Counted from the stretch's first letter, positions 9,325 to 18,928 are shown. The stretch: DNA of 64,000 nt from Paracoccus haematequi (GCA_945881965.1 CAMCVS010000001.1:539402-603401), one strand, 5' to 3'. The notes: a model not told the origin generated them from the sequence alone. Numbers and translations: made by a program.

Positions 9325-9813
9325 TCACGCCGCGTGGATCAGATAGGCCGGATTTAGCGAGTATTCCTGCAAATTGGGTGTTGCCCCGATGCGGTCAATC
9401 ACCGCGAACAGGCCCGGCGTGTGCAAGGGCGTCAGCACGCCATGCCACGTGCCGCGATGCAGGTTGATGCCCTGCCCCGGTGCGGCCAGAAAGGCGCGCG
9501 GGGTGCCGGGGTGGTCGCCCAGATCGGGGGCCACAATCACCAGCCACTCCACCTGCGCCATCGGGATGAAGGCCTGTGACCCATCGGGGTGCCGCTCCAG
9601 CAGGTCCAGCGCATAGGGCAGGCTGCGCGGTTCGGCATCAAAGATCGAGAGCCCCGCGCGGCCATCCGCACCGAAATCCAGCCGCGCCCGGTCATGCCAG
9701 CGTCCGCAAAGGCCGCGATTGATCAGGCGGTCAGGGGGGCCGGAGGTATCCAGCACATCGCCGAAGGGGGCAAAGGCGGCGGGGGTTAGCGGTTCGGTGC
9801 GGATGGTGTGCAT
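9325..9813 (-). CDS. allA: Ureidoglycolate lyase
   Basis: Splits (S)-ureidoglycolate into glyoxylate and urea, the last step of allantoin breakdown. The 162 residues match the usual AllA length. Family features include the N-terminal PLTPAAFAPFGDVLD, the central FIPMAQVEWLVIVAPD, and the cupin-like LHRGTWHGVLTPL near residue 120. It is the most distal gene of the group (puuE-uraD, allE, allA) read on the minus strand, separated from allE by an 82-bp gap that contains a strong hairpin. Confidence 0.93.
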   Translation of the reverse strand: MHTIRTEPLTPAAFAPFGDVLDTSGPPDRLINRGLCGRWHDRARLDFGADGRAGLSIFDAEPRSLPYALDLLERHPDGSQAFIPMAQVEWLVIVAPDLGDHPGTPRAFLAAPGQGINLHRGTWHGVLTPLHTPGLFAVIDRIGATPNLQEYSLNPAYLIHAA

Positions 9814-9840
9814 GGGCGGGCCTTTGGTCAGGCCGAGAGG

Positions 9841-9863
9841 CCGGGGGGCTGTCTGCCCCCCGG
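9841..9863. repeat. GC-rich intergenic hairpin between allE and allA
   Basis: CCGGGGGGC and GCCCCCCGG flank a five-base loop (perfect 9-bp stem), followed by a run of C and GAGGATAGTTGGAAACCGAAGAAG. The arrangement resembles dispersed intergenic repeats I recall from other Rhodobacteraceae genomes. It may partly terminate or stabilise the allE transcript ahead of allA. Confidence 0.5.
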
Positions 9864-9895
9864 ACCCCCCGAGGATAGTTGGAAACCGAAGAAGA

Positions 9896-10729
9896 TCAAA
9901 GCGTCAGGGACGGATGGCGATTGACGTCTTTGTAGAGCAGGTAGCGGAAGGGTTCCGTGCCGGTGGCCACGCAGGCCTGCGGACAAAAGGCGCGCAGCCA
10001 CATGAAATCACCGGGGGCAACGTCCACCCAATCGGTATTCAGCAGGTAGCGCGCGGTGCCTTGCAGCACGTAAAGCCCGTGTTCCATCACATGGGTTTCG
10101 GCAAAGGGGATCAGCCCGCCGGGGTGGAAGGTGACGATGTTGACATGCATGTCATGGCTGAGGTCAGCGGGATCGGCAAAGCGGGTGGTGCCCCATGTGT
10201 CGGTTCCGGGCATCCAACGGATCGGATTGGCCTCATCGCTGGTCACAAACGGCGCGGGCGTGGGCAGGCCTGTGGCGGGCTGATAGCGGCGGCGAATCCA
10301 GTGAAATTGCAGCGGGGTGGTGCCGCGATTGTGCAGTGTCCAGGCGCACCCCGGCGGCAGGAACGCATAGCCGCCCGATTGCATGAGATGGGCCGCCCCG
10401 TTCAGCGTCAGATGCGCGGCCCCGCTGGCAATCAGGAGCACGCCTTCGGCCCCGGTGTCAGGCTCGGGGCGGTCCGATCCGCCACCGGGCGCGACCTCGA
10501 CCGCGTATTGGGCGAAGGTCTCGGCAAAGCCCGACAGCGGGCGCGCGATGATCCAGGCGCGGGTGCGGTGCCAGTCGGGGAAATAGCTGGTGGTGATGTC
10601 GCGCATGGTGACGGCGGGGATGAAGGCATAGGCGGTAGTGAACACGGCGCGGTTCAGAGCGGCGTCGGCGTCCATCGGCGGCAAGCCACCGGGCGGGAAG
10701 GCATAGGTGCGGGGCACGGGCAGGGTCAT
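9896..10729 (-). CDS. allE: (S)-ureidoglycine aminohydrolase
   Basis: Bicupin enzyme that converts (S)-ureidoglycine to (S)-ureidoglycolate with release of ammonia, placing it immediately before AllA. At 277 residues it has the expected length. The manganese-site motif is clear in the C-terminal cupin: E211, H213, H217 and Q223 in ETHVMEHGLYVLQG. The N-terminal cupin (about 60-150) is less conserved. Its start overlaps the stop of the upstream puuE-uraD gene by four bases (ATGA), so the two are translationally coupled. Confidence 0.93.
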   Translation of the reverse strand: MTLPVPRTYAFPPGGLPPMDADAALNRAVFTTAYAFIPAVTMRDITTSYFPDWHRTRAWIIARPLSGFAETFAQYAVEVAPGGGSDRPEPDTGAEGVLLIASGAAHLTLNGAAHLMQSGGYAFLPPGCAWTLHNRGTTPLQFHWIRRRYQPATGLPTPAPFVTSDEANPIRWMPGTDTWGTTRFADPADLSHDMHVNIVTFHPGGLIPFAETHVMEHGLYVLQGTARYLLNTDWVDVAPGDFMWLRAFCPQACVATGTEPFRYLLYKDVNRHPSLTL

Positions 10730-12141
10730 GGCAGGATGGCTTTCAGGCGCAGGGTGGCGATGCGTTCGACCTGGGCGCAGGCCGTGGTGAATTCGGTCGC
10801 GGTGTCATGGGCGATGCGGGCCTCGAAGGCGGCAAGAATGCCTGCCTTGTCGTGATCTCGCACCGCGATGATGAAGGGAAAGCCATGTTTCGCCATATAG
10901 GCCGCGTTCAGATCGGTGAACCGCGCGCGTTCGGCATCAGACAGTGCGTCCAGACCCGCGCTGGATTGTTCCTGCGTGCTGTCTGCGGTCAGCCGTTGCG
11001 CCTGCGCCAGCTTGCCCGCCAGATCGGGGTGTGCGCGCAACACGCCTAGCCGTTCGTCGGGCGTGGCGCTGCGGAAGATTCGCGCCAGTGCGTTGGCCAG
11101 CCCCAAGGCCGTGTCATGCGCGGGGCCCAGTTCCAGCGCCCAGGCCCGTTCCGCGATCCAGGGTGAATGTTCAAAGATGCCGCCAAAGCGCGCCACGAAG
11201 GCGTCACGCGACATCTGGTGGGGTCGGTCGCGGCGGGTATGGGGGTGATGCGCGGCCCAATGCCGGGCAATCTCGATCCGGCGCGGGGTCCAGACATGGC
11301 TGTGCATGCGGATGTAATCGAGGAACCGTTTCAGCCCCGCGATTTTCCCCGGACGCCCGATCAGGCGGCAATGCAGGCCCACCGACATCATCGCGGGCCG
11401 TCCGGCGCGCCCCTCGGCATAGAGCGTGTCAAAGCTGTCCTTCAGATACTGATAGAACTGTTCGCCGGTGATATACCCCGGTGCGGTGGCGAAACGCATG
11501 TCGTTCGCTTCGAGCGTGTAGGGGATGATCAGCTGGTCGCGGTCGCCGATTTCGGCCCAATAGGGCAGGTCATCGTCATAGGTGTCCGAGATGTAATCGA
11601 ACCCAGCTTCCTCGGTGACCAGCCGCACGGTGTTGACGGAACAGCGCCCGGTGTACCAGCCGCGCGGGCGTTCGCCGGTGACTTCGGTGTGCAGGCGGAT
11701 GGCCTCGGCAATCGCGGCGCGTTCGGCATCCTCGGGCATGTCGCGGTGATCGACCCATTTCAACCCGTGCGAGGCGATTTCCCAGCCCGCCGCCTGCATG
11801 GCCGCCACCTGTTCCGGGCTGCGCGCCAGCGCGCTCGCCACGCCATAGATCGTCACGGGGATGCCCGCGCCGGTGAACAGCCGATGCAGCCGCCAGAACC
11901 CGGCGCGCGCGCCGTAATCATAAAGCGATTCCATGTTCCAGTGCCGCTGCCCCGGCCAGGGTTGCGCGCCTGCGATGTCAGAGAGGAACGCCTCTGACGC
12001 GGCATCGCCGTGCAGGACCGAATTTTCGCCACCCTCTTCATAATTCAGCACGAATTGCACCGCGACATAGGCCCCGCCGGGCCAGTCCACACACGGCGCG
12101 CGCGGGCCATAACCGATCATGTCGCGGGGATAGCGGTGCAT
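10726..12141 (-). CDS. Fused allantoinase (PuuE) and OHCU decarboxylase (UraD)
   Basis: A 471-residue fusion of two purine-catabolic enzymes. Residues 1-300 or so are a PuuE-type allantoinase of the polysaccharide-deacetylase fold ([16 protein letters not shown] start, [31 protein letters not shown]). Residues from about 310 onward are 2-oxo-4-hydroxy-4-carboxy-5-ureidoimidazoline decarboxylase, with [26 protein letters not shown] and FPFIIAVR. It thus covers OHCU to (S)-allantoin and allantoin to allantoate, although the domain order is the reverse of the reaction order. The ATG at 12141 is chosen because a GGAGG site precedes it; the open frame extends further upstream without one. Confidence 0.93.
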   Translation of the reverse strand: MHRYPRDMIGYGPRAPCVDWPGGAYVAVQFVLNYEEGGENSVLHGDAASEAFLSDIAGAQPWPGQRHWNMESLYDYGARAGFWRLHRLFTGAGIPVTIYGVASALARSPEQVAAMQAAGWEIASHGLKWVDHRDMPEDAERAAIAEAIRLHTEVTGERPRGWYTGRCSVNTVRLVTEEAGFDYISDTYDDDLPYWAEIGDRDQLIIPYTLEANDMRFATAPGYITGEQFYQYLKDSFDTLYAEGRAGRPAMMSVGLHCRLIGRPGKIAGLKRFLDYIRMHSHVWTPRRIEIARHWAAHHPHTRRDRPHQMSRDAFVARFGGIFEHSPWIAERAWALELGPAHDTALGLANALARIFRSATPDERLGVLRAHPDLAGKLAQAQRLTADSTQEQSSAGLDALSDAERARFTDLNAAYMAKHGFPFIIAVRDHDKAGILAAFEARIAHDTATEFTTACAQVERIATLRLKAILP

Positions 12142-12270
12142 CTGGGCCTCCGTCCGTTTCGCCCGAGTGTTCCCGCAGCGCGCGGCGATTATCAAGTCAA
12201 TCCGGCAGGCCATTTGCGGCGCGGCGCGGAATGTGCTGCAATCCCCGCGAGATGTGACAGGAGAGCGACG
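12142..12270. promoter_or_regulatory. Divergent promoter region of the purine genes
   Basis: This 129-bp gap separates the minus-strand puuE-uraD/allE/allA group from uraH on the plus strand. Both directions serve urate degradation, so shared control is likely, but I could not pick out a convincing operator. Confidence 0.4.
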
Positions 12271-12630
12271 ATGATGGACGGATATCTGACCACCCATGTG
12301 CTGGACACCGCGCGGGGGCGGCCTGCGGCGGGGCTGGTGATCTGGCTTTACCGCGTCACCGATGCAGGCCGCGACAAGATCGCCGAAGCCGTGACCAATG
12401 CCGATGGCCGCACCGACGCGCCGATCCTGCCCAAGGGCAAAATGGACCCCGGCACCTATGAATTGCTGTTCCACGCAGGCGATTATCTGCGCGCGACGGG
12501 TCAGGCGGGCGATGACCCGCTGTTTCTGGATCAGGTGCCGATCCGGTTCGGGCTGTCGGACGCGGGCGCGCACTATCATGTGCCGCTGTTGCTGTCGCCC
12601 TATGGCTATTCCACCTATCGCGGCAGTTGA
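12271..12630 (+). CDS. uraH: 5-hydroxyisourate hydrolase
   Basis: Transthyretin-like enzyme that hydrolyses 5-hydroxyisourate to OHCU, the substrate of the neighbouring UraD domain. The 119 residues have the family length and motifs: H9 in LTTHVLD, the central [20 protein letters not shown] and the diagnostic C-terminal YRGS. The start at 12271 follows AGGAGA; the open frame reaches back to 12010 without a better signal. It is divergent from the puuE-uraD operon. No urate oxidase gene is visible in the window. Confidence 0.95.
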   Translation: MMDGYLTTHVLDTARGRPAAGLVIWLYRVTDAGRDKIAEAVTNADGRTDAPILPKGKMDPGTYELLFHAGDYLRATGQAGDDPLFLDQVPIRFGLSDAGAHYHVPLLLSPYGYSTYRGS

Positions 12631-12634
12631 TCGC

Positions 12635-12662
12635 GTAGGGCGGGTGATATCACCCGCCCTAC
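12635..12662. repeat. 28-bp perfect palindrome after uraH
   Basis: GTAGGGCGGGTGAT followed by its exact reverse complement, starting five bases after the uraH stop. It could act as a transcript-end hairpin, though no T-run follows. Similar GGGCGGGTGATATCACCCGCCC elements are, as far as I recall, dispersed in roseobacter genomes. Confidence 0.7.
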
Positions 12663-12711
12663 CAATCCCGCCTCATGGACAGCACCGGGCACAATCACTA
12701 TCTGGTCTGTC

Positions 12712-13188
12712 ATGAACCAGGTGAAAAAAGACCCGAACTCGAAACTGATCGCGGAAAACCGTCGCGCGCGGTATGATTATGCCATCGAGGATGACATCGA
12801 ATGCGGCATCATCCTGCAAGGGTCCGAGGTGAAATCCCTGCGCACCACCGCCGCCAACATCACCGACAGTTACGCGTCGGTCGAACAGAGCGAGCTGTGG
12901 TTGATCAACGGCTATATCGCGCCCTATGCTCAGGCGAAAACCTGGGGCCACGAGGAACGCCGCAAGCGCAAGCTGTTGGTGTCGCGCAAGGATCTGGCGC
13001 GGCTGTGGAAGGAAACCCAGCGGCAGGGCATGACACTGGTGCCGCTGTCATTGTATTTCAACGAACGCGGCATGGTGAAGCTGAAGATCGGCATCGCCAA
13101 GGGCAAGAAGGCCCACGACAAGCGCGAAACCGAGGCCAAGCGCGACTGGTCGCGCGAAAAGGCCCGGCTGATGAAGCAGGCGGGCTGA
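12712..13188 (+). CDS. smpB: SsrA-binding protein
   Basis: Partner of tmRNA in trans-translation, where it rescues stalled ribosomes. At 158 residues it is the standard length. Typical blocks are present: [30 protein letters not shown], the [10 protein letters not shown] loop, and a basic C-terminal tail ([16 protein letters not shown]) that enters the empty A-site. It begins 49 bp after the palindrome downstream of uraH. No tmRNA gene is visible here. Confidence 0.97.
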   Translation: MNQVKKDPNSKLIAENRRARYDYAIEDDIECGIILQGSEVKSLRTTAANITDSYASVEQSELWLINGYIAPYAQAKTWGHEERRKRKLLVSRKDLARLWKETQRQGMTLVPLSLYFNERGMVKLKIGIAKGKKAHDKRETEAKRDWSREKARLMKQAG

Positions 13189-13327
13189 CCTGCGGAAGCG
13201 GCGCGGAAAGAAACCACCGCACCGCCATCATGCAGCACGGCCCCTGCCGCAATGGTGACCAGATTTCGCGCTAAGGCTTGCCCATGGTCAGCATCGGCCA
13301 TGGCTTGGCAGGCTTTGGGCGCAACGG

Positions 13328-14380
13328 ATGGATATCCCGGTCAGCTATCGCTTTTACAATTTCGGCATCCCCTTGGGATCGCTGTTTGGCAACAACACGA
13401 CGTTGTTGCTGAACAACTTCAGTAGTGCCGTGAGCAACGTCGATATCACCAGCGACAGCGGCATCCTCTATGTCGGCGAACAGGTGCCCGTCGGCGGGCG
13501 CGAGATGACCATGATCGGGTCCGGCTTTGCCATCCCCGGCGTCAGTGTTCTGGGGCTGATCGTGCCGTTGGGCACGCCGCGCGACCTGATCCTGATGCAG
13601 GACAATGCGACCGGGAACCTCGTCTTTGCCTTTCCGGACGGCGAGCCGAATATCCTAAGCGCGCTGGCGCTGGTCGTATCGGTGGATGAGGTCGGCTATA
13701 ACGCCAACTCGCTGAACCCCGTGTGTTTCGCGGCAGGCACCCGCATCGCCACGCCGGACGGGTTGTGCATGGTGGAACGGCTGCGGATCGGCGACCGGGT
13801 GATGACGCTGGACGGCAAGGCGCGGCCCATCCGCTGGATCATGTCGTCGACGCATCGCGCCCCCGGCGACACACGCTGGCCCATCGTGTTTGCGCCCGGA
13901 TCACTGGCGCGCGGGCGGCCCTATGGTGCGTTGCGGCTGTCACCGCAGCATCGCGTTGTGCTGCCGCCGAAATCACCGGGCGAGGCGCTGCGGCTGGCCC
14001 CGGCGCTGGCCTTTGTCGGGCAACCGGGCATCGCGCAGGAACAGGCCCCGGCACAGGTGACCTATGTGCATTTCCTGATGGACCGGCATTTTGCGGTGCT
14101 GGCCGAAGGCGTGGGGTGCGAAAGCCTGTTGTTGACGCCCAAGGTGTTGCAGACGATGGGGGCAGAACGCCGCGCCGATCTGGCCAGCGTGATGCGCATG
14201 TCCGAGGCGGCGTTGCGCGATCATCCCGCCGCACGGCCCTGCGGACGGCTGTTGCGGAGGCGCGATGCGGTGGCACTGCTGGAACGGCGGCGCGCGGCGG
14301 GCTGGGCGCTGTGCACGACCGAAATCGCACCGCGCCCGTCACGCCCCGTGGCGCAGATCAGTCCCGCAGCAATTCATTGA
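13328..14380 (+). CDS. Hint-domain protein
   Basis: Protein of 350 residues with a Hint (hedgehog/intein) domain from about 134 to 290. The domain opens with the cleavage-type motif [13 protein letters not shown] and continues with [19 protein letters not shown] and [11 protein letters not shown], so the nucleophilic cysteine is present. The N-terminal 130 residues are a beta-rich, glycine- and valine-rich region with no signal peptide and no recognised family. Rhodobacterales carry many such proteins, often fused to secreted adhesin-like regions; function is unknown. Two more Hint proteins occur 5-8 kb away. Its 3' end overlaps the dapD 3' end by 23 bases on the opposite strand. Confidence 0.85.
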   Translation: MDIPVSYRFYNFGIPLGSLFGNNTTLLLNNFSSAVSNVDITSDSGILYVGEQVPVGGREMTMIGSGFAIPGVSVLGLIVPLGTPRDLILMQDNATGNLVFAFPDGEPNILSALALVVSVDEVGYNANSLNPVCFAAGTRIATPDGLCMVERLRIGDRVMTLDGKARPIRWIMSSTHRAPGDTRWPIVFAPGSLARGRPYGALRLSPQHRVVLPPKSPGEALRLAPALAFVGQPGIAQEQAPAQVTYVHFLMDRHFAVLAEGVGCESLLLTPKVLQTMGAERRADLASVMRMSEAALRDHPAARPCGRLLRRRDAVALLERRRAAGWALCTTEIAPRPSRPVAQISPAAIH

Positions 14381-15194
14381 TCGACGTCTTGGACCGGGTC
14401 TGGGCATCCACCCGTTTCACGATCACCGCGCAATAAAGGTTGATCCCGTTCTTCGACGGCATGGAACCGGCGACGACGACCGACCCGGCGGGCACCTCGC
14501 CATACATCACGGCCCCCGTTTCGCGGTCCACGATCTTGGTCGATTTGCCGATAAACACGCCCATGCCCAGCACCGACCCTTCGCGGATGATGCAGCCTTC
14601 GACGACTTCGGACCGCGCGCCGATGAAACAGTTGTCTTCGATGATCGTGGGGCCCGCCTGCATCGGTTCCAGGACGCCGCCGATGCCGACGCCGCCCGAC
14701 AGGTGCACATTCTTGCCGATCTGGGCGCACGACCCTACCGTGGCCCAGGTATCGACCATCGTGCCTTCGTCAACATAGGCGCCCAGATTGACGAAGGACG
14801 GCATCAGCACCACGCCGCGCGCGATATGCGCCGATTTGCGCACGATGCAGTTGGGCACTGCGCGGAAACCGGCGTTGCGAAACGCATCCTCGCCCCAGCC
14901 CGCGAATTTGCTGTCGACCTTGTCCCACCAGCTTGACCCCTGCGGCCCGCCGGATTGCAGGCCCATGTCCTGCAGGCGGAACCCCAGCAGCACCGCCTTT
15001 TTCGCCCATTGATTGACGTGCCAGTCGGTCCCGTGCTTTTCCGCCACCCGCAATGTGCCCGCACCCAATGCGGCCAGCGTCGCCTCGACGGCGTCACGCG
15101 CCTCGCCGCGGGTGGCGGGGGTCAGGGTATCGCGCGCCTCCCATGCGGCGTCGATGGCAGTTTCGAGGGCGGCATTGGTCGCGGCGGGGGTCAT
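14358..15194 (-). CDS. dapD: 2,3,4,5-tetrahydropyridine-2,6-dicarboxylate N-succinyltransferase
   Basis: Succinyl-CoA dependent step of the lysine/diaminopimelate pathway; it makes the N-succinyl intermediate that is later deacylated by DapE, whose gene lies near 22 kb. The 278-residue protein has a helical N-terminal domain followed by a left-handed beta-helix of hexapeptide repeats ([39 protein letters not shown]). The start at 15194 gives the family length; the open frame runs on to 15275 without support. Its terminal 23 bases overlap the convergent Hint gene. Confidence 0.95.
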   Translation of the reverse strand: MTPAATNAALETAIDAAWEARDTLTPATRGEARDAVEATLAALGAGTLRVAEKHGTDWHVNQWAKKAVLLGFRLQDMGLQSGGPQGSSWWDKVDSKFAGWGEDAFRNAGFRAVPNCIVRKSAHIARGVVLMPSFVNLGAYVDEGTMVDTWATVGSCAQIGKNVHLSGGVGIGGVLEPMQAGPTIIEDNCFIGARSEVVEGCIIREGSVLGMGVFIGKSTKIVDRETGAVMYGEVPAGSVVVAGSMPSKNGINLYCAVIVKRVDAQTRSKTSINELLRD

Positions 15195-15281
15195 GGCACG
15201 TCTCCGGTCAGGCGGGAAAATCCCGGTCTGATCCGGTTCTAAACCGAACCGCAGGTTCAGGGCAACCAAAGGCACGCCACG

Positions 15282-15476
15282 TTATACCAGCGGGCACACC
15301 TCGATCTGATGCGGCAGCGTCACCAGAACCCGGCCCCGCGCGGTATCGCGAAAGCCATAGCCATTGCGCGCCAGTCGCTGCCGCAGATCGGCATCGTCGC
15401 AGGCGCAGGTCACATCGTCGTGGATCAGGTCAAGGATTTCGACCGTCAGGAACGCGTTCTTGTTGAAATGTTGCAT
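15282..15476 (-). CDS. Small conserved-looking protein, paralogue of the next gene
   Basis: A 64-residue protein of unknown function. Its C-terminal half aligns with the neighbouring 68-residue protein: both have L-x(4)-GYGF/Y-x(2)-R-x-T-x(2)-G-x(4)-L-PH-x(2)-E-C-x-L. That shared pattern argues that both are real genes. The start at 15476 is preferred over 15512 because AGAGG precedes it. There is no signal peptide or membrane segment. The N-terminal half (AFLTVEILDLIHDDV) looks helical. Confidence 0.7.
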   Translation of the reverse strand: MQHFNKNAFLTVEILDLIHDDVTCACDDADLRQRLARNGYGFRDTARGRVLVTLPHQIEVCPLV

Positions 15477-15555
15477 TGTCAGCCTCTGAACCGGGGGATG
15501 AACATGCCGCATCGTGCCGGATCAATCGTTCAGATCCGGTAAAGACCGCCCGCGA

Positions 15556-15762
15556 TCATGCGCAAAGATCGGCGGGCAGATCGCAGATTTCATGGTTGTG
15601 CGGCAGGCGCAGCACCGTCATGCCGGTGTCGGTCTTGCGCAAGGCATAGCCATAGCCGCGCAGCACATGCTGCCATTCGCGGGTGGACAGCACCTTGGCA
15701 CGGGTTTCGCGCAGCACTTGCAGCGCCTTGCGCGCCGCATCATTGGGTTGGATCGTGGCCAT
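15556..15762 (-). CDS. Small conserved-looking protein, paralogue of the previous gene
   Basis: A 68-residue protein of unknown function beginning after a clear TAGGAG site. The C-terminal region GYGYALRKTDTGMTVLRLPH followed by NHEICDLP matches its downstream paralogue (spacing about 80 bp, same strand). A helical N-terminal half (NDAARKALQVLRETRAKVL) precedes it. The repeated PH-x(2)-E-x-C motif could bind a metal or nucleotide, but this is speculation. Confidence 0.72.
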   Translation of the reverse strand: MATIQPNDAARKALQVLRETRAKVLSTREWQHVLRGYGYALRKTDTGMTVLRLPHNHEICDLPADLCA

Positions 15763-15915
15763 TTCGCTGGCTCCTAAGGGATTGTTTCCGATAGGGGCAG
15801 GTTCACAGCCGCAGATGGCAGAAATTCTGCGCGGTCAGGGTATCATTGCGGCAGTTTTGGGCGAATTGTGGCGCGGAGCGTCAACAATCGCGGGACACGC
15901 CCGCAACAGCCCGCC

Positions 15916-17115
15916 TTAGTCGGTCAATCCCGCCTCGGCAGCGATCTGGGCGCGGGATTTGCGTTCGCGTTCGGTGGCGGATTTCAACTGGCCACAAGCG
16001 GCCATGATATCCTCGCCGCGCGGGGTGCGGATCGGGCTGGCATAGCCTGCGTGATAGATGATGTCGGCGAATCGTTCGATCCGCGCACGATCCGACCGCT
16101 GATAGGGCGCACCGGGCCATTCGTTGAACGGGATCAGGTTGATCTTGGCCGGGATGCCCGCGATCAGTTGCACCAGACGGCGGGCGTCGGCGTCAGTATC
16201 GTTGACGCCCTTCAGCATGACATATTCGAAGGTAATGCGCTCGCTGTTGGACGCATTGGGGTATTCGCGCAGCGCGTCCAGCAGCGTAGCGATGTTCCAG
16301 CGTTTGTTGATCGGCACCAGCGTGTCGCGCACGTCATCCGTCGTGGCGTGAAACGACACGGCCAGCAAACAGCCGATTTCGGTCGCCGCACGCGCGATTT
16401 CCGGCACCACGCCGGAGGTGGACAGCGTGATACGGCGGCGCGACAGGGCGATGCCTTCGCCGTCCATCGCGATCTTCATCGCGTCGCGCACGTTGTCGAA
16501 GTTATACAGCGGCTCGCCCATGCCCATCAGCACGATGTTCGACAACAGGCGCGGGCCGTTCTCGCCGGTGCCCTGCCCCGGTTCGGGCCACTCGCCCAGA
16601 TCGTCGCGCGCCAGCATGACCTGACCGATTATTTCGCCTGCGGTCAGGTTGCGGACCAGTTTCTGCGTTCCGGTATGGCAGAACGAACAGGTCAGCGTGC
16701 AACCGACCTGTGACGAGATACACAGCGTGCCGCGATCCTCTTCGGGGATATAGACCACCTCGACCTCATGGCCGCCCGCGATCCGCACGAGGTATTTCCG
16801 CGTGCCATCGCTGGAGACTTGCCGGGTCACCACCTCGGGCAGATCAATGTTGAAATGCTGCGCCAGAAACGCGCGATAGTCCTTGGCGAGGTTGGTCATC
16901 ACCGCGAAATCGCGCACGCCCCAGTGATAGATCCACTGCCAGATCTGCCCGACCCGCATCTTTGCCTGACGTTCCGGTGTGCCCGCCGCGATCAGCGCCG
17001 CGCGCATGCCGTCTCGCGTCAACCCGATCAGGTTGATGCGGCCTGTATCAGGCAGCTTGCGCGGGATGGTGTGCAGGTCTTGCACGAGAGGGGCATTGGC
17101 GGGCATTGCGGTCAA
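15916..17115 (-). CDS. rlmN: 23S rRNA (A2503-C2)/tRNA (A37-C2) methyltransferase
   Basis: Radical SAM enzyme that methylates C2 of A2503 in 23S rRNA and A37 in some tRNAs, using a ping-pong mechanism. The 399-residue protein has the [4Fe-4S] motif C139-x3-C143-x2-C146 in [14 protein letters not shown]. The downstream [12 protein letters not shown] block and the C-terminal catalytic cysteine in [12 protein letters not shown] are also present. It stands alone between the small paralogues and the IalB-family gene, on the same strand as both. Confidence 0.96.
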   Translation of the reverse strand: MTAMPANAPLVQDLHTIPRKLPDTGRINLIGLTRDGMRAALIAAGTPERQAKMRVGQIWQWIYHWGVRDFAVMTNLAKDYRAFLAQHFNIDLPEVVTRQVSSDGTRKYLVRIAGGHEVEVVYIPEEDRGTLCISSQVGCTLTCSFCHTGTQKLVRNLTAGEIIGQVMLARDDLGEWPEPGQGTGENGPRLLSNIVLMGMGEPLYNFDNVRDAMKIAMDGEGIALSRRRITLSTSGVVPEIARAATEIGCLLAVSFHATTDDVRDTLVPINKRWNIATLLDALREYPNASNSERITFEYVMLKGVNDTDADARRLVQLIAGIPAKINLIPFNEWPGAPYQRSDRARIERFADIIYHAGYASPIRTPRGEDIMAACGQLKSATERERKSRAQIAAEAGLTD

Positions 17116-17203
17116 CCTGTCTGGATAGAGAGGTCATATAGGCAATCGGCGCACGAAAGAAAACCGCAGACGGAGACTGCAAGCGGCGCATGCCGGCCCG
17201 CGC

Positions 17204-17746
17204 TTATTTGCAGCGCTTTTCGGCCTCTTCGACAGCGGCTGTATAGCCCTTGAGGGAAAAGCTGTCCTTGGTCTGGGTGCCGCGCGCCGACCGGGCGGTC
17301 AGCACGGCAGATGACCCGCGTTTCATTGCCGCGATGATCTTGGCATCCTCGGCCCCCGCCGATGGCCAGGCCCATTCGCCCTCGGCCAGCAGGTCAAACT
17401 TGGTGCCGTTCACATCCAGCGATACCGTGGACCCCGGTGCAAAGGGATAGCCGCCGGTGAACGCCACCTGCCCCTGCACATTCGCGGCGGGGCGGTAAAA
17501 GGTCATGAACAGGATTTCACCCCGGTTCACCGCCACGACGCGGCCATCCTTGGAGTTGATCGTTTCCGTGGGCGACGACACCGCCCAACATTCGCGCGGA
17601 TCCTTGTCCTCGAACACCGACCAGTCGGATTTTTCGGCCACCTGATTGGCGCTGGTCTGTTGCGCCATGGCGATCGGGGCCATCGCGGCGATATTCGCCA
17701 TGACCAGAACCGCGCCGCACAGGACGCCCTTAGTGCGTGATGTCAT
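17204..17746 (-). CDS. Invasion-associated locus B (IalB) family protein
   Basis: Secreted protein of 180 residues with a clear Sec signal peptide (hydrophobic stretch to about residue 28, ending APIAMAQQ). The mature part has the family pattern: DWSVFEDKDPRECWAVSSPTE, a GGYPFAPGSTVSLDV segment, and SARGTQTKDSFSLKGYTAAV near the C-terminus, ending in EEAEKRCK. Two cysteines in the mature protein could form a disulfide. The family is widespread in alphaproteobacteria and periplasmic; its biochemical role is not established outside Bartonella. Confidence 0.88.
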   Translation of the reverse strand: MTSRTKGVLCGAVLVMANIAAMAPIAMAQQTSANQVAEKSDWSVFEDKDPRECWAVSSPTETINSKDGRVVAVNRGEILFMTFYRPAANVQGQVAFTGGYPFAPGSTVSLDVNGTKFDLLAEGEWAWPSAGAEDAKIIAAMKRGSSAVLTARSARGTQTKDSFSLKGYTAAVEEAEKRCK

Positions 17747-17861
17747 CGTTTCAGCCTCCGCGCTGAGGTTGCCTCAAGGCCGTCGCGGGCTGCCGTTCGT
17801 CCGGCAATCATGTGCGCTTGGGCCATTTTCTTCTCGACGATGCTATACTAGCCTGAAATCT

Positions 17862-17885
17862 GCCACGGGCGAAAGTCCCGTTGGC
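17862..17885 (+). other. Hairpin in the 5' leader of the asparaginase gene
   Basis: GCCACGGG, loop CGAAAGT, then CCCGTTGGC forms an 8-bp stem with one bulge, ending 47 bases before the ATG. A TATACT box at 17844-17849 lies just upstream and could be the -10 element, which would put the hairpin at the very 5' end of the transcript. No known riboswitch class is recognised. Confidence 0.35.
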
Positions 17886-17932
17886 GGAATTTCGCACAGG
17901 GCGCAGGCTCACATGACCGAGAGGACAATCCG

Positions 17933-18928
17933 ATGACCGCACCCGTTGCAATGGCCGAAGTCTGGCGTGGCCCGATCCTGGAAAGCGTGCATCTGGGGCA
18001 TGCGGTGATCTGCGGGCCGGGCGGTGAGGTGGTGCAGACCTGGGGCGACCCGGAGGCGATCGTGCTGCCACGGTCATCGTCCAAGATGATCCAGGCGCTG
18101 CCATTGGTGGAATCGGGCGCGGCGGCGGCGTTCGGGCTGGGGTCCGAACATCTGGCGCTGGCTTGCGCCAGCCATCAGGGGGCCGCGATCCACACCAGCC
18201 GCGTACGCGCCTGGCTGGACCATATCGGCAAGGCGGACGACGATTTCCGCTGCGGCGCGCATATGCCCTATGACACCGACGCCGCGCAGGCCCTGATCCG
18301 CGACGGCGCCAGCCCGTGCCAGTATCACAACAACTGTTCCGGCAAACATTCCGGCTTTCTGACCACCACCAAGCATCTTGGCGCGGGGTCGGAATATGTC
18401 GATCTGGATCACCCGCTGCAACGCGCCATTCTGGCCGCGCATGAGGAACTGACCGGCACGATCAACCCCGCCTATGGCATCGACGGCTGTTCCGCGCCGA
18501 ATTTCGCCACCTCGCTGGTGGGGATGGCGCGCGCGATGGCGTTCTTTGCCGGGGCGGAACAGGGTCAGGGCGCGCGCGCGGATGCCGCCGTGGCGCTGCG
18601 GCAGGCGATGGCGGCGCATCCCGATCTGGTGGCAGGCGAGGGGCGCGCCTGCACCGAGTTGATGCGCGCGATGGACGGGCGCGTGACGCTGAAAACCGGG
18701 GCCGAGGCGTTTTTCATCGCCATCGTGCCGGAACGCAAACTGGGTATCGCACTGAAGGTCACAGACGGTGCGCCGCGCGGGTCCGAGGCCGCGATTGCCG
18801 CGATTCTGGTCAAGCTGGGCTTGCTGGACCCCAACCACCCGGCCACGCTGAAACGCCTGAACGCGCCCATCCGCAATTGCAACGGAATCGAGACGGGCAT
18901 GATCCGCGCGGGGGCCGCGCTGCAATAG
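17933..18928 (+). CDS. L-asparaginase, Rhizobium-type II (AnsA/ReAV-like)
   Basis: Hydrolyses L-asparagine to aspartate and ammonia; this family is unrelated to the E. coli enzymes. The 331-residue protein shows the family motifs: the Ser-Ser-Lys cluster S48-S50/K51 in RSSSKMIQALP, and C135 with K138 in HNNCSGKHSGF, the positions reported for the zinc-binding cysteine and lysine in the Rhizobium etli enzyme. No signal peptide, so it is cytoplasmic. A GAGAGGA site precedes the ATG. It diverges from the IalB gene. Confidence 0.92.
   Translation: MTAPVAMAEVWRGPILESVHLGHAVICGPGGEVVQTWGDPEAIVLPRSSSKMIQALPLVESGAAAAFGLGSEHLALACASHQGAAIHTSRVRAWLDHIGKADDDFRCGAHMPYDTDAAQALIRDGASPCQYHNNCSGKHSGFLTTTKHLGAGSEYVDLDHPLQRAILAAHEELTGTINPAYGIDGCSAPNFATSLVGMARAMAFFAGAEQGQGARADAAVALRQAMAAHPDLVAGEGRACTELMRAMDGRVTLKTGAEAFFIAIVPERKLGIALKVTDGAPRGSEAAIAAILVKLGLLDPNHPATLKRLNAPIRNCNGIETGMIRAGAALQ

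Noticed and set aside
7798-9357. 519-residue plus-strand open frame
   Set aside because: Antisense to the aminotransferase gene, with no family motif; typical long shadow frame in high-GC DNA.
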